DNA of 64,000 nt. It comes from Maribacter stanieri. GTDB taxonomy: Bacteria; Bacteroidota; Bacteroidia; Flavobacteriales; Flavobacteriaceae. Every line of letters begins with the position of its first letter. The first letter of the stretch is position 1. The notes beneath the pieces were generated by a model that was given only the letters and a program-made list of their open reading frames with translations, was not told the origin of the DNA and made no database searches. Where the stretch lies: assembly GCF_900112245.1 (NCBI RefSeq), contig NZ_FOYX01000001.1, forward strand, positions 1,475,856 to 1,539,855. The letters are read 5' to 3'. This document shows positions 28,036 through 37,796 of the stretch, in pieces. Both the position numbers and the translations under genes were made by a program.

Positions 28036-28542
28036 ATGTACAAACATATTTTACTTGCAGTTAGTTTAGCTTTTGCACTAGTATCGTGCAGTTCTGATAA
28101 AGATGAGACTGAATCAGATGCTGAAACAAATAGTACTGCAATAATAGGTACTTGGGATGCTACTGAACTACTAATCGATAATGAAACAGCAAGTGATGAC
28201 GTTAAATTTGGAAAGCAAATTTTAGACTTTCTTTCAGATAGAGATTGTTACATAATTACATTACAATTTAATGAAGATTTAAGTGCTAATGCTACCAATT
28301 CTGCAAATTATGTAGAAGTTAATGCTACGGCGACAGGGTTGGATATTCCTTGTCCTTCTGAGTCTGACACAAATACTAGTACCTATACCTTTGATGGTGA
28401 AACGGTAACTACTATTGATGAAAATGGTGAAGAGTTAGCTATAGGTGTTACCATCGATGGTGATATTATGACTGTTGATGCAAGTGATTTAGATATTCCT
28501 AATTTCTCAGAAGATGGGCAATTAATTTTTGTAAAGCGATAA
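28036..28542 (+). CDS. Lipocalin-like lipoprotein
   Basis: A 168-residue lipoprotein. The signal MYKHILLAVSLAFALVSC places the lipid-bearing Cys at residue 18, followed by an acidic linker (SSDKDETESDAE). The mature domain begins with IIGTWDATELLID, typical of the lipocalin-like 'GTW' domains found in Bacteroidota, and has a strand pattern consistent with a small barrel. The acidic start after Cys could act as a surface-export signal, but this is not tested here. Ligand and role are unknown. It is followed by a terminator. Confidence 0.82.
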   Translation: MYKHILLAVSLAFALVSCSSDKDETESDAETNSTAIIGTWDATELLIDNETASDDVKFGKQILDFLSDRDCYIITLQFNEDLSANATNSANYVEVNATATGLDIPCPSESDTNTSTYTFDGETVTTIDENGEELAIGVTIDGDIMTVDASDLDIPNFSEDGQLIFVKR

Positions 28543-28568
28543 AAGCTTAATTTTATAATATAAAACGA

Positions 28569-28596
28569 GCCCTTACATTTATGTGAGGGTTTTTTA
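28569..28596. terminator. Terminator between lipocalin-like gene and sorting-domain gene
   Basis: Stem CCCTTACA / TGTGAGGG with loop TTTA and one G-T pair, followed by a T6 run. The minus-strand stop codon of the next gene (28594-28596) abuts the T run. Confidence 0.7.
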
Positions 28597-28905
28597 TTGC
28601 TTATAAAATTTTGCTTTTACATTTTGATTTTCGGACTGTATACTTATCATATATAATCCTTTTTCAAGATTAAATACGGGAATATTTAGCGCATTTCTTT
28701 TAATGTCCCATTGGTGGTAGATTATTTGAGTGCCATAACTATCTCTAATGCTTATTGCGGCATTTGTGTCATTTTTGAGACCTAGTACATTAATAACATT
28801 TGTAGCTGGGTTAGGAAAGATCTTGACATCATTTTTGACCTCTTGTGCAGATAGTTGTGTTGCCCCCAGCATTATTAAGAATATTATGATTAAAAAATGT
28901 TTCAT
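28594..28905 (-). CDS. Small secreted protein consisting of a T9SS type A sorting domain
   Basis: A 103-residue protein. It has a signal peptide (MKHFLIIIFLIMLGATQLSAQ) and then directly a type IX secretion C-terminal sorting domain: KIFPNPATNVINVLG, a middle strand region, GLYMISI and a basic end KAKFYKQ. There is no room for any passenger domain, which is unusual. I chose the ATG at 28905. The frame is open to an ATG at 28932, but those codons run through a perfect hairpin and precede the signal. It lies downstream of the LRR protein and lipoprotein genes on the same strand. Confidence 0.85.
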   Translation of the reverse strand: MKHFLIIIFLIMLGATQLSAQEVKNDVKIFPNPATNVINVLGLKNDTNAAISIRDSYGTQIIYHQWDIKRNALNIPVFNLEKGLYMISIQSENQNVKAKFYKQ

Positions 28906-28913
28906 AAAATAAA

Positions 28914-28947
28914 ATATAGCGTACTTCTGCAATGAAGTACGCTATAT
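28914..28947 (-). promoter_or_regulatory. Perfect 14-bp hairpin just upstream of the sorting-domain gene
   Basis: The arms ATATAGCGTACTTC and GAAGTACGCTATAT pair without mismatch around a 6-base loop. On the minus strand it is followed by TTTATTTT and then the ATG at 28905. It can act as terminator for the lipoprotein gene, as leader structure for the small gene, or as an attenuator between them. Confidence 0.7.
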
Positions 28948-28999
28948 GCTAACGTTTATAAAATACTTTTTCGTCTAGCTTTAAATAAACTTTAACTTT

Positions 29000-29671
29000 C
29001 TAGAAAGTGAAATAGGTCTCGCTGGTTGATGTGTTGTCGCTACTATCTTTAGATACAACCTGAACAATATATTGCTCTCCGGCAGTGATATTGTAATTCG
29101 TGTTTTCGTCAGTGGTATTTTCAAGAATCAATACTAAGTTTCCCGAGGTACCGATATACACATCATAATTAACCAAATCATTATCTAAATCTTCACCTAT
29201 CCAAAATACGCTTACTGTCCCGTCACCATTATCTGAAACACTAATTTCTGCAGGGAATGGAGCAAAGTTTTCTGTACTGGTTCCTTCAGAATAGAAATTC
29301 CAAGAATCACTAGCTAAAGTTTTTTCACCTAAGATTGCTGTTACAGTCCATGAAAATTGTGTGCCCTTTGGTAATCCTACGGCCAAAGATGTTGAATTTA
29401 CCGTCCTTGTATCTGTAGTATTGTTTTCTTGATTTGTAATTTCCAATTCATATGATGTTGCGTTAGAAGAGGCAGCCCATTGAAACTCAATGTTTACAAC
29501 GTCTACACCATTGTCTTCACCTTCTGTACATATTAAATTATTGTCGGGAAAAAGAAGGTTGAATGCACCTAGTTCTTTTTCTTCAGGAGGAGTAGGGCTA
29601 TTACCGTCATCACTTCCACCACAGGAAACTACTAGTAAACCCATTAATATTAATTTTATAGCTATTCTCAT
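29000..29671 (-). CDS. Lipoprotein with fibronectin type III-like domains
   Basis: A 223-residue lipoprotein. The signal MRIAIKLILMGLLVVSC puts Cys17 at the lipobox, followed by GGSDDGNSPTPPEEKE, a flexible acidic start. The first domain (residues about 40-128, with FQWAASSNATSYELEI and GTQFSWTVTAI) and the second (about 138-223, with TVSVFWIGEDLDNDLVNYDVYIG) look like fibronectin III-type beta sandwiches. Its ATG overlaps the stop of the LRR protein gene by four bases (ATGA), so the two are translationally coupled and probably act together at the cell surface. No enzyme motif is present. Confidence 0.82.
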   Translation of the reverse strand: MRIAIKLILMGLLVVSCGGSDDGNSPTPPEEKELGAFNLLFPDNNLICTEGEDNGVDVVNIEFQWAASSNATSYELEITNQENNTTDTRTVNSTSLAVGLPKGTQFSWTVTAILGEKTLASDSWNFYSEGTSTENFAPFPAEISVSDNGDGTVSVFWIGEDLDNDLVNYDVYIGTSGNLVLILENTTDENTNYNITAGEQYIVQVVSKDSSDNTSTSETYFTF

Positions 29672-32600
29672 TTTTTTACAAATTTAATGTTGATTTCCTT
29701 TTCACCGTTTGTAATGGTCAATAAGTATAAACCTGGCGAAAGGCTTGAAATATTCATTTCTAAAGTGCCGCCTGAAATTTGGCTATTTTCCGCTATTGCG
29801 GTCGCTCCGTTTAAATTAGATATTAGAATTTGAGCATTCGCCATTTCATCAAGACCTTCAACAGTTAAAATATCTGCAACAGGATTTGGCGAAAGTATCG
29901 CATTGTCAATGATAACACTATCATTGTATATACCTTGACAATTTTTATCGGTTTCAATAAAAATAAGGTTTGCGCCTTTGACTAATGGAAAGGATAATTG
30001 TTGATTGTCAACGTTATTAAATTCAAAGAAATAGGTTTTATCATTCACCAAAACTTCGTAATTTTTACTTCCAGATACTACGACGCTCGCATTTTTAGCA
30101 GTATAGTCTATTACGGTTTTACCAGAAATAAATTCTTCGGGAGTTTCAATATTCAAACTAAATTCTACATTAGGTGCGCCAACTAATCGTCCAATCTCTG
30201 AATTAGCAACAATGTTATAAGAACCTGGTTCTAGATCAGTAACCATAAGCGTACTTCCGTTTTGTTGCGTATAATTAGCAGAGAAATTATTAGGGCCTGT
30301 TATCGCTAATATATGTGTTTGATTAACTTTAAATTCAACAGTAAGTGTGCCATTGGCTGTGTCAGGGCAAGAAGTGCTCGTAGCTTTTGCAATAATATCA
30401 TCTGGTTTTGGTACTAAAATGTCTTGATAGCTACAACCGGTGGTGCCAGTTACTGCACCAATTGGTGTATTCTTGCAAACATCAATATCATTAGGTACAC
30501 CATCGTTATCATCATCACCTTGTATATTAATTGGATTTAAATAAAGTGTTAAGTCAGGTAATAAACTATTTGTAATTACACAATCGTAAGCACCTTGATG
30601 TTCATTTGAAAAGTTACTAATAACATAAGTTGATTCTGTTGCATTATCAATTGGTATTTCATTTAATCTCCATTGATATATGTTGTTAGGTTCTATAGTC
30701 TGGTCAATTTTAAGAGTGTAGCTTTCTGTGGGGTTTATAATAATAGAACTACTTTCTCCCAAGTTCGTTTGACCGTAATAGCTAAAAGTTATGTTTTCAG
30801 CTAAATTCTGCGACATTTCCAGTATATCTTCAAAAACGAATTCATTAGAGCTTATGGAAACAGCGTATACATTTGTAGATGCAAAATTTGGTATTTTACC
30901 ATGAAAATTGTTATTGGACAATAAAATTCGATCTAATGATGGTATGTTAGTAAGCTCAATAGGTATTGTACCATTTAAATTATTGTTATAAGCTTGAAAA
31001 TCTACAAGATTGGTTAATTGACCTAGCGAAAGAGGTAATGATCCTTCTAAATTGTTCTGACTCAATTTTAGAGTTGTGATATTCTGTAATTGCCCTAGCT
31101 CTGTTGGTATCTCTCCAGTTAAATTATTTACGGAAATATCTAAGTATGACAAATTGTTTATTAAACCTAGTTCTACAGGAATTGATCCGCTAAAAGAGTT
31201 ATAACTTAAATCAAGATATTGCAAACTTGTTACTTGAGAGAGAAAGTCTGGAATCTCCCCTTCGAAGTTGTTGCTAGCTAGTAAAAGTGATCTTAAATTA
31301 GGTAAGTTGGTCATAGAAGTTGGAATTGTACCTTCTATATTATTCCGCTTAAGATTAATTGTTTCAATACTGATTAAGTTGCCTAGCTCTTCTGGTAATG
31401 ATCCAGATAATTCGTTGTCGAAGAACATTGCGAAAGTTAATTTAGATAAGTTCCCAAATTCTGGAGGAATTTCGCCCGATATTAAATTATTTGAAATATT
31501 AAACTGTTCTAAATTTGTAAGGTTACCAATTTGTGGCGGTATAACTCCTGTTATTTGATTTACATTTTCAGGTACAGTTGGATTGGAGGCGCTAGAAAGA
31601 TTCAAAACCTTTAATTCCGTTAATAGACCTATTTCAGGAGGTAAGTTTCCGATAAGTTTGTTTTCTGTTAAATAAAGATATTCAACTCTTCCTTCTGAAT
31701 TTAAGGTTACTCCATACCAATTTTCAATATCCTGTTCTTCTAAATTCCAAGTATTTACCCAGTCAGGTCCTCCTGTTGCATTATAAAAGGCGATTAGAGC
31801 ATCTCGATCAGTGTTATTGGCGACATTGGCTCTAAAAACCATTTTATCCAATAATATTTTTTGTTGTGCTTGATCAGATACCGCTCTAATTTGTAAATTA
31901 ACTATTTCATTTGATGTCAACGTAAATGTGGTGGAGTAGGTGTTCCATTCGTTTTCAGAAGGGTTCAGCGTAAACTCCTCAATTATATCTGCAAAAATAC
32001 CTTGCGTTAATTGTAATTGTAACGAGTTAAAGGTTCCTTCCAAAACACTATAATCGATTTCTAAAAGATATTCTACACCACCATATAATTGAATGTTGTT
32101 CTGAAATATTGATGAGGTGTTGGTGCCATTATTTCCAGTAGTCAATTCTAAGCTATAATCAAGATTGTCACTAATAGTTACATTTTTATTCCAAGAACTT
32201 CCTGGAATTAGATTGATGCCCCAATCGGCTAGGTTACTGCCGCCACCAAAAGACCAATCTTCAAAACTAGGGTCTTCAATAACGCTTGAAGCATCTATTA
32301 ATATTTCGCAACCGTTTTCATCAACGGCTAGGGCTGTTGGTGGTGTATTTGGGCATGTATCTTCTGTATCGGGTACTCCATCATCATCTGCATCCGCTGG
32401 TGTATCGCCCAATACTTTCATATTGTCAATTAGAACAGAACTTGTAGGAGATGTATTTGCTCTAAATGCTAATTCGAAAACATAATCTTCATCTGTATCG
32501 GTGTTAAAATCAACAGTGTAGGTATGCCAGTCGCCATCACTTTCCATGGGGACAAATTCATTTAAGTATTGTATGGTATAACTTCCGGCATCCTTTAAAA

Positions 32601-32952
32601 TGTATAAATTGGCACTTATAGTATTACCAATGCCCGAGGTTACTTTATAATCAAAAGAATACGTATAGGTCGCATTGGTTGGTAAAACTACATCACTTGC
32701 ATTTCTAGTGCTAAGTTCGGTTGGGGTAGATAAAGAGTTGCTTAAATCTAGTTCTAAAGCAAAATTTCCCTCTGATGAATCGGTGCTTTTAGTTGTGCTG
32801 TTTGCATCAATTATACTCCAATTATCGGGTGATTCTGGGTTTCCTGACCAATTTTCAAAGCTGGCATTCTGTAGATAATTTGTTTGTGAAAATCCTGTAA
32901 AACAAAACAAAATTAGGGCTGCCAATAGCAGCCTAGTGTAGTTTTTAATCAT
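29668..32952 (-). CDS. Secreted multidomain plant-type leucine-rich repeat protein with T9SS sorting domain
   Basis: A 1094-residue exported protein. A signal peptide (FCFTGFSQ cut) is followed by two carbohydrate-binding-like beta domains (about 24-180 and 222-375), separated by a thrombospondin type 3-like repeat (DADDDGVPDTEDTCP). Residues about 380-415 are an LRR cap (DRDALIAFYNATGG). About ten to eleven 24-residue repeats with the LxGxIPxxLGxL pattern follow to about 690. Then come an Ig-like part, a second calcium-type repeat (DDDNDGVPNDIDVC) and a type A sorting domain from about 1018 (LSPNPVADILTVEGL). The layout suggests a surface adhesin or glycan-binding protein; no catalytic motif is seen. 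It is the first gene of the operon with the lipoprotein. Confidence 0.88.
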   Translation of the reverse strand: MIKNYTRLLLAALILFCFTGFSQTNYLQNASFENWSGNPESPDNWSIIDANSTTKSTDSSEGNFALELDLSNSLSTPTELSTRNASDVVLPTNATYTYSFDYKVTSGIGNTISANLYILKDAGSYTIQYLNEFVPMESDGDWHTYTVDFNTDTDEDYVFELAFRANTSPTSSVLIDNMKVLGDTPADADDDGVPDTEDTCPNTPPTALAVDENGCEILIDASSVIEDPSFEDWSFGGGSNLADWGINLIPGSSWNKNVTISDNLDYSLELTTGNNGTNTSSIFQNNIQLYGGVEYLLEIDYSVLEGTFNSLQLQLTQGIFADIIEEFTLNPSENEWNTYSTTFTLTSNEIVNLQIRAVSDQAQQKILLDKMVFRANVANNTDRDALIAFYNATGGPDWVNTWNLEEQDIENWYGVTLNSEGRVEYLYLTENKLIGNLPPEIGLLTELKVLNLSSASNPTVPENVNQITGVIPPQIGNLTNLEQFNISNNLISGEIPPEFGNLSKLTFAMFFDNELSGSLPEELGNLISIETINLKRNNIEGTIPTSMTNLPNLRSLLLASNNFEGEIPDFLSQVTSLQYLDLSYNSFSGSIPVELGLINNLSYLDISVNNLTGEIPTELGQLQNITTLKLSQNNLEGSLPLSLGQLTNLVDFQAYNNNLNGTIPIELTNIPSLDRILLSNNNFHGKIPNFASTNVYAVSISSNEFVFEDILEMSQNLAENITFSYYGQTNLGESSSIIINPTESYTLKIDQTIEPNNIYQWRLNEIPIDNATESTYVISNFSNEHQGAYDCVITNSLLPDLTLYLNPINIQGDDDNDGVPNDIDVCKNTPIGAVTGTTGCSYQDILVPKPDDIIAKATSTSCPDTANGTLTVEFKVNQTHILAITGPNNFSANYTQQNGSTLMVTDLEPGSYNIVANSEIGRLVGAPNVEFSLNIETPEEFISGKTVIDYTAKNASVVVSGSKNYEVLVNDKTYFFEFNNVDNQQLSFPLVKGANLIFIETDKNCQGIYNDSVIIDNAILSPNPVADILTVEGLDEMANAQILISNLNGATAIAENSQISGGTLEMNISSLSPGLYLLTITNGEKEINIKFVKK

Positions 32953-33072
32953 AGTAAAATATGGTTAGCAAATACTAATATAAATATTAGCGTTTTGTTA
33001 ACAGAATATTTTCGTCAAAATACTACAATAATATTCTTACACCGTGTGGTTTAAACAGTACAAATTTGATTT

Positions 33073-35907
33073 TTAGTGAGCGACAAGCCAGTTGTCTCCC
33101 ATGCCTACTTCAACATCTAAAGGCACGGCTATAGTGTAAGCATTTTCCATTTCAGATTTAATTAAAGTTTTCAACTCTTCTAACTCTGGTTTGTAAATAT
33201 CAAAAACCAATTCATCATGTACTTGAAGTAGCATTTTAGATTTGTAATTGCCTTCTTCCAGTTTTTTGTGAATGTTGATCATGGCAATTTTAATAATATC
33301 TGCAGCACTACCTTGTATGGGTGCATTTACGGCATTTCGTTCCGCAGCTCCACGTACTATGGCATTACTACCATTGATGTCCTTCAAATAACGTCTTCTG
33401 CCTAAAACAGTTTGTACATAGCCATTGTCACGAGCAAAATCTACTTGCTCGCTCATGTAATTTCTTAATTTCGGGTAGGTCTTGTAATACGTATCTATTA
33501 GCTCTTTTGCTTCTGAGCGTGATAAGTCTGTTTGGTTGCTTAAACCAAAAGCAGATACGCCATAGATAATACCAAAGTTTACCGTTTTTGCATTACTACG
33601 TTGCTCACGTGTTACTTCTTCTAATGGGACATTGAAAACTTTTGATGCTGTAGAGGCATGAATATCTTCACCATTTTTGAAAGCTTCTATCATGGTAGTT
33701 TCTTCACTTAACGCTGCAATAATACGCAGCTCTATTTGTGAATAATCTGCCGCTAACAAAGTGTAATTCTCATCACGTGGAATAAACGCTTTTCTAACTT
33801 GTCTACCGCGTTCTGTTCTAATTGGTATGTTCTGTAAATTCGGATTGTTGCTACTTAAACGACCTGTTGCTGCCACGGTTTGCATATAATCTGTATGGAC
33901 TCTACCCGTAGTTGGTTCTACTTGTTCTGGCAATGCATCTACATAGGTGCTCTTCAATTTGGCAAGACCTCTATAATCCAAAACATTTTGAATGATTTCG
34001 TGATCTTTTGCTAAATAGGATAATACGTCCTCAGCGGTAGAGTACTGACCCGTTTTAGTTTTTTTAGGTTTGGCTACTAATTTTAATTTATCGAAAAGTA
34101 TCTCTCCTAATTGTTTTGGTGATCCAATGTTAAATTCCTCATCGGCAACTTCATATATTTTCTTTTCAAGATCAGCTATATCATTATTTAAATCTGAAGA
34201 TAGCGAATTCAGGAATTTCTCATCTAAATTAATGCCTTCTAATTCCATATCGGCTAAAACGCGTAATAGTGGAATTTCTATTTCTTGAAATAATTTTTCT
34301 GTATTTGCTTCTTTTAATTCTGGTCTAAAATGTTGTGCTAATTGGTAGGTGATATCGGCATCTTCAACCGCATATTCGGTTTGTTTTTCTAAAGGAACAT
34401 CTCTCATGCTCAATTGATTCTTGCCTTTTTTACCTATTAGTTCTGTGATAGAAACAGGTGTGTAGTTCAAATACGTCTCTGCCAAAACATCCATATTGTG
34501 ACGCATATCTGGATTAATTAGATAGTGAGCCAACATGGTATCGAACAAAGGTCCTTTAACGTTAATGTTGTATTTGTCTAAAACTTTAATATCATACTTA
34601 AGATTCTGACCTACTTTTTCTATTGTTTCAGCTTCAAAGAAAGGGCGCAATTCTTCTAAAAGTGCCTGTACTTCCTCTTTGTTATCTGTAAAGGGTATGT
34701 AGAATCCTTTTGTGGCTTCCCAAGAAAAAGCAATACCAACCAATTCTGCAGTCAATGGGTCTAGACCTGTGGTTTCTGTGTCAAAGCAAACAGAAGTTTG
34801 CTGCATAAGGTTTTTTAAGAATAACTTCATTGCCATGCCAGGCGCAACACTTTGGTAAGAATGAGCAACATCTGCAATGGTTTGTCTACTAGAATAATCT
34901 TTAACAGTGGCACCAGAATCTGCTGGACTTCCGAATAAAGAGAACTGGCCAGAACCTGCATCTTGAATCTCCTTTTTTGCTACCGGGGCATCTGAAGCTT
35001 TAGCTGGGGTTTCTTCAGTTTCTGAAGAAAATAATTTAATAAACTGATCTTTTAATCTTCTAAATTCAAGTTCCTCAAATATTTTCTGAACCTCTTCGCC
35101 ATTTGGTTCAGACATTTCATAATCACTAGCATTAAAGAGAACATCAACATCTAAACAAATAGTGGCTAATTTTTTGGATAAAAGCCCCAGTTCTTTATTG
35201 GCTTCTACCTTTTCTCTCATTTTACCTTTAAGTTTATCGGTATTTTCGAAAAGATTTTCCATGGAATCGAAATCAGCAATAAACTTTTTTGCAGTTTTGT
35301 CGCCAACACCTGGAAGACCAGGAATGTTGTCACTTGCATCACCCATCATTCCTAAATAATCAATAACCTGTTCAGGTCTTTCGACACCAAAACGTTTTTG
35401 AATTTCAGGAATACCCCAAATTTCAATTCCGTTACCCATTCTTGCTGGGCGATACATAAAGATGTTTTCTGAAACCAACTGTCCAAAATCCTTATCTGGT
35501 GTAACCATAAAGACTTTGTATTCTTCTTTTTCTGCTTGTTTAGCTAACGTACCAATGATATCATCTGCTTCCCAACCTTCTTTTACAACAACGGGAATAT
35601 GCATAGCCTTTAATATTTCTTGAATATAAGGTATGGCAATACGAATGGCATCTGGTGTTTCTGATCTATTGGCTTTATATTCAGGAAATAGATCGGTACG
35701 TTCTGCACTTCCTCCTTTGTCAAAACAAACAGCTAGGTGGTCAGGTTTTTCTCGGCGTATTACATCAAACAAAGAATTCATGAACCCCATAATAGCTGAG
35801 GTGTCCATGCCTTGAGAATTTATTCTAGGGTTTTTTATAAGTGCGTAGTATCCACGGAATATTAGTGCATATGCATCCAGCAAAAAGAGTCTTTTTTGAT
35901 CTGCCAT
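33073..35907 (-). CDS. polA: DNA polymerase I
   Basis: A 944-residue three-domain polymerase for repair and Okazaki fragment processing. Residues 1 to about 290 form the 5' nuclease (LFLLDAYALIFRGYYAL; DNIPGLPGVGDKTAKKF). The 3'-5' exonuclease keeps its metal site: FDTETTGLDP near residue 376 has the Asp and Glu, so proofreading is probably intact. The polymerase domain contains ADYSQIELRIIAAL (motif A), RSNAKTVNFGIIYG (motif B) and LLQVHDELVFD (motif C). The C-terminus ends GDNWLVAH. It stands alone. Confidence 0.97.
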   Translation of the reverse strand: MADQKRLFLLDAYALIFRGYYALIKNPRINSQGMDTSAIMGFMNSLFDVIRREKPDHLAVCFDKGGSAERTDLFPEYKANRSETPDAIRIAIPYIQEILKAMHIPVVVKEGWEADDIIGTLAKQAEKEEYKVFMVTPDKDFGQLVSENIFMYRPARMGNGIEIWGIPEIQKRFGVERPEQVIDYLGMMGDASDNIPGLPGVGDKTAKKFIADFDSMENLFENTDKLKGKMREKVEANKELGLLSKKLATICLDVDVLFNASDYEMSEPNGEEVQKIFEELEFRRLKDQFIKLFSSETEETPAKASDAPVAKKEIQDAGSGQFSLFGSPADSGATVKDYSSRQTIADVAHSYQSVAPGMAMKLFLKNLMQQTSVCFDTETTGLDPLTAELVGIAFSWEATKGFYIPFTDNKEEVQALLEELRPFFEAETIEKVGQNLKYDIKVLDKYNINVKGPLFDTMLAHYLINPDMRHNMDVLAETYLNYTPVSITELIGKKGKNQLSMRDVPLEKQTEYAVEDADITYQLAQHFRPELKEANTEKLFQEIEIPLLRVLADMELEGINLDEKFLNSLSSDLNNDIADLEKKIYEVADEEFNIGSPKQLGEILFDKLKLVAKPKKTKTGQYSTAEDVLSYLAKDHEIIQNVLDYRGLAKLKSTYVDALPEQVEPTTGRVHTDYMQTVAATGRLSSNNPNLQNIPIRTERGRQVRKAFIPRDENYTLLAADYSQIELRIIAALSEETTMIEAFKNGEDIHASTASKVFNVPLEEVTREQRSNAKTVNFGIIYGVSAFGLSNQTDLSRSEAKELIDTYYKTYPKLRNYMSEQVDFARDNGYVQTVLGRRRYLKDINGSNAIVRGAAERNAVNAPIQGSAADIIKIAMINIHKKLEEGNYKSKMLLQVHDELVFDIYKPELEELKTLIKSEMENAYTIAVPLDVEVGMGDNWLVAH

Positions 35908-36010
35908 TTTTGAAAATTGATTGTAAAAGGTTAAAAGTACAAATTGATACCGAAACTATAAGGGAGATTGCCCTATAGCTTAGACATTAAATATTGAAAG
36001 GATTTTTAAT

Positions 36011-36997
36011 TTAACTTTTTAAATAACTGTCAGAAGGATTATTTATATGACCTTCTTTTGTAAATGTTCTATAGGTAAAGCCTGGGTGAATGCAGTATCC
36101 GCCAGTTTCGCCTTTTTTGTTGATGGCTATAAAACCAATTTGAAAATCTTGTTTGTCCTTATTCTTGGCTATGATGCGTTTTACGCCTTCTTCGCAAGCT
36201 TCTTGTGGAGATTTTCCTTGTCGCATTAATTCGACAATTAAGAAACTGCCAACTGTTCTGACAACTTCTTCACCAACACCTGTTGCTGTTGCACCACCTA
36301 CTTCATTATCAACGAAAAGTCCGGCACCAATAATAGGCGAGTCACCAACTCTACCTGCCATTTTATAGGCCATGCCGCTGGTGGTACAAGCACCGGCAAT
36401 ATCTCCATCGGCATCAATGGCGAGCATACCAATAGTGTCGTGATTTTCAATATTGATGATGGGTTTGTACTGCGAAGTTTTTTTCCATTCTAACCACGCT
36501 TGTTTTGATTCTTCGGTAAGTAAGTCTGTTTTTTCAAAACCTTGCTCATATGCAAATTGTTCAGCTCCTTTGCCTGCTAGCATTACATGAGGAGTTTCTT
36601 CCATAACCTTTCTGGCTACCGAAATTGGATTAGCAATATTTTGCATAGCCAATACGGCACCACAATTACCGTCTTTATCCATGATACAAGCGTCTAGAGT
36701 GACATTTCCATCTCTGTCCGGTCTGCCGCCATTACCTACAGTGCTATTGTTCAAATCGTTTTCTTCTACCATAACACCTTGGTGTACGGCATCTAAAGAA
36801 CTGCCTCCTTTTTCAAGAACTTTCCAAGCTTTAGCGGTTGCATTACCAAAATCCCAAGTGCAAATGGCAATTGGTAGTATAGGTGTTTTGCCTGTATCTT
36901 TTGCTGCTGTAGTTTCGTTACAAGAAGCTAATATTGGTGCCGATAACATTCCCGCAGCTACAGTGCTAGAATTTCTTAGAAACTTTCTTCTTTTCAT
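36011..36997 (-). CDS. N4-(beta-N-acetylglucosaminyl)-L-asparaginase (glycosylasparaginase), exported
   Basis: A 328-residue Ntn hydrolase that cleaves the GlcNAc-Asn bond left after glycoprotein degradation. The N-terminus MKRRKFLRNSSTVAAG carries a twin-arginine signal and a likely lipobox Cys in LASC, so it is probably a periplasmic lipoprotein exported folded by Tat. The autocleavage site is before Thr in NHDTIGMLAID, and the substrate-binding part GRVGDSPIIGAGLFVDNEVGGA (two motifs) is intact. It lies divergent from cutC with only 41 bases between the starts, so the two promoters overlap. Confidence 0.93.
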   Translation of the reverse strand: MKRRKFLRNSSTVAAGMLSAPILASCNETTAAKDTGKTPILPIAICTWDFGNATAKAWKVLEKGGSSLDAVHQGVMVEENDLNNSTVGNGGRPDRDGNVTLDACIMDKDGNCGAVLAMQNIANPISVARKVMEETPHVMLAGKGAEQFAYEQGFEKTDLLTEESKQAWLEWKKTSQYKPIINIENHDTIGMLAIDADGDIAGACTTSGMAYKMAGRVGDSPIIGAGLFVDNEVGGATATGVGEEVVRTVGSFLIVELMRQGKSPQEACEEGVKRIIAKNKDKQDFQIGFIAINKKGETGGYCIHPGFTYRTFTKEGHINNPSDSYLKS

Positions 36998-37038
36998 GGG
37001 TTTGGTTCTTTACTTTTAGTGACCTTAAATATAGTAAT

Positions 37039-37761
37039 ATGATAGTAGAAGTTTGTGCTAATTCCTTAGAATCTGCCTTGGTTGCCGAACGTGCTGGGGC
37101 AGACCGTATTGAGTTGTGTTCAGAACTTGCGGTAGGTGGTTTAACTCCTTCTTACGGATTATTAAAAGCAATTAAAGAACGGTTGTCTATTCCTGTACAT
37201 GTATTAATTAGACCAAGAAGTGGAGATTTTACTTATACTGAAGATGAGCTTAATATTATGCTTAAGGATATTGCACTTTGCGTAGATTTGGGATTTGAAG
37301 GTATTGTATCTGGTGTGCTTTCAGATGATTTCACATTAGACGTTGATAGTACCAATAAGTTGAAAGTTGCTGCGGGTAATTTAAAATTCACTTTTCACAG
37401 GGCATTTGATTGGATAGTAAATCCGTTGGAAGCATTACAGCAATTGGAAACAATGCAAGTAGATTATATTTTATCATCTGGGCAACAAAAATCTGCAGCT
37501 GAAGGTATTGATTTTCTGTCAAATTTAAATAAACAGAATAAAACAGTTCAGATAATGCCAGGTTCTGGTGTAAATGCTAGTAATGTTGACATGTTTAAAA
37601 ACTATGGTTTTAATGCGGTGCATCTTTCGGGAACCAAGATGATAAAGACAATTTCAAAGAAACCTATGATTTCTATGAATTCAGCAGGTTTTTTAAGTGA
37701 TGATCATAGTGCTATTACCCAATTAGAAAATATTAAAGCTGTGGTGGTTAAGGTTAAATAA
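37039..37761 (+). CDS. cutC: CutC family protein
   Basis: A 240-residue TIM-barrel protein of the CutC family. The start VEVCANSLESALVAERAGADRIELC (two adjoining blocks), the PSYGLLKAI stretch and VHVLIRPRSGDFTYT are family hallmarks, as is FHRAFDWI. The family was named for copper tolerance in E. coli, but later work disputed a direct copper role, so the true activity is uncertain. It is cytoplasmic and of normal length. Confidence 0.93.
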   Translation: MIVEVCANSLESALVAERAGADRIELCSELAVGGLTPSYGLLKAIKERLSIPVHVLIRPRSGDFTYTEDELNIMLKDIALCVDLGFEGIVSGVLSDDFTLDVDSTNKLKVAAGNLKFTFHRAFDWIVNPLEALQQLETMQVDYILSSGQQKSAAEGIDFLSNLNKQNKTVQIMPGSGVNASNVDMFKNYGFNAVHLSGTKMIKTISKKPMISMNSAGFLSDDHSAITQLENIKAVVVKVK

Positions 37762-37796
37762 AATGCAAATGAGTGCACATACCACTGTTATACAGA

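Noticed and set aside
28906..28932. Earlier start for the orphan CTD gene
   Set aside because: It would translate through the perfect hairpin and put nine residues before the signal peptide.
32975..32990. Palindrome CTAATATAAATATTAG upstream of the LRR gene
   Set aside because: A 7-bp AT-only palindrome is expected by chance in this AT-rich DNA. No further support.
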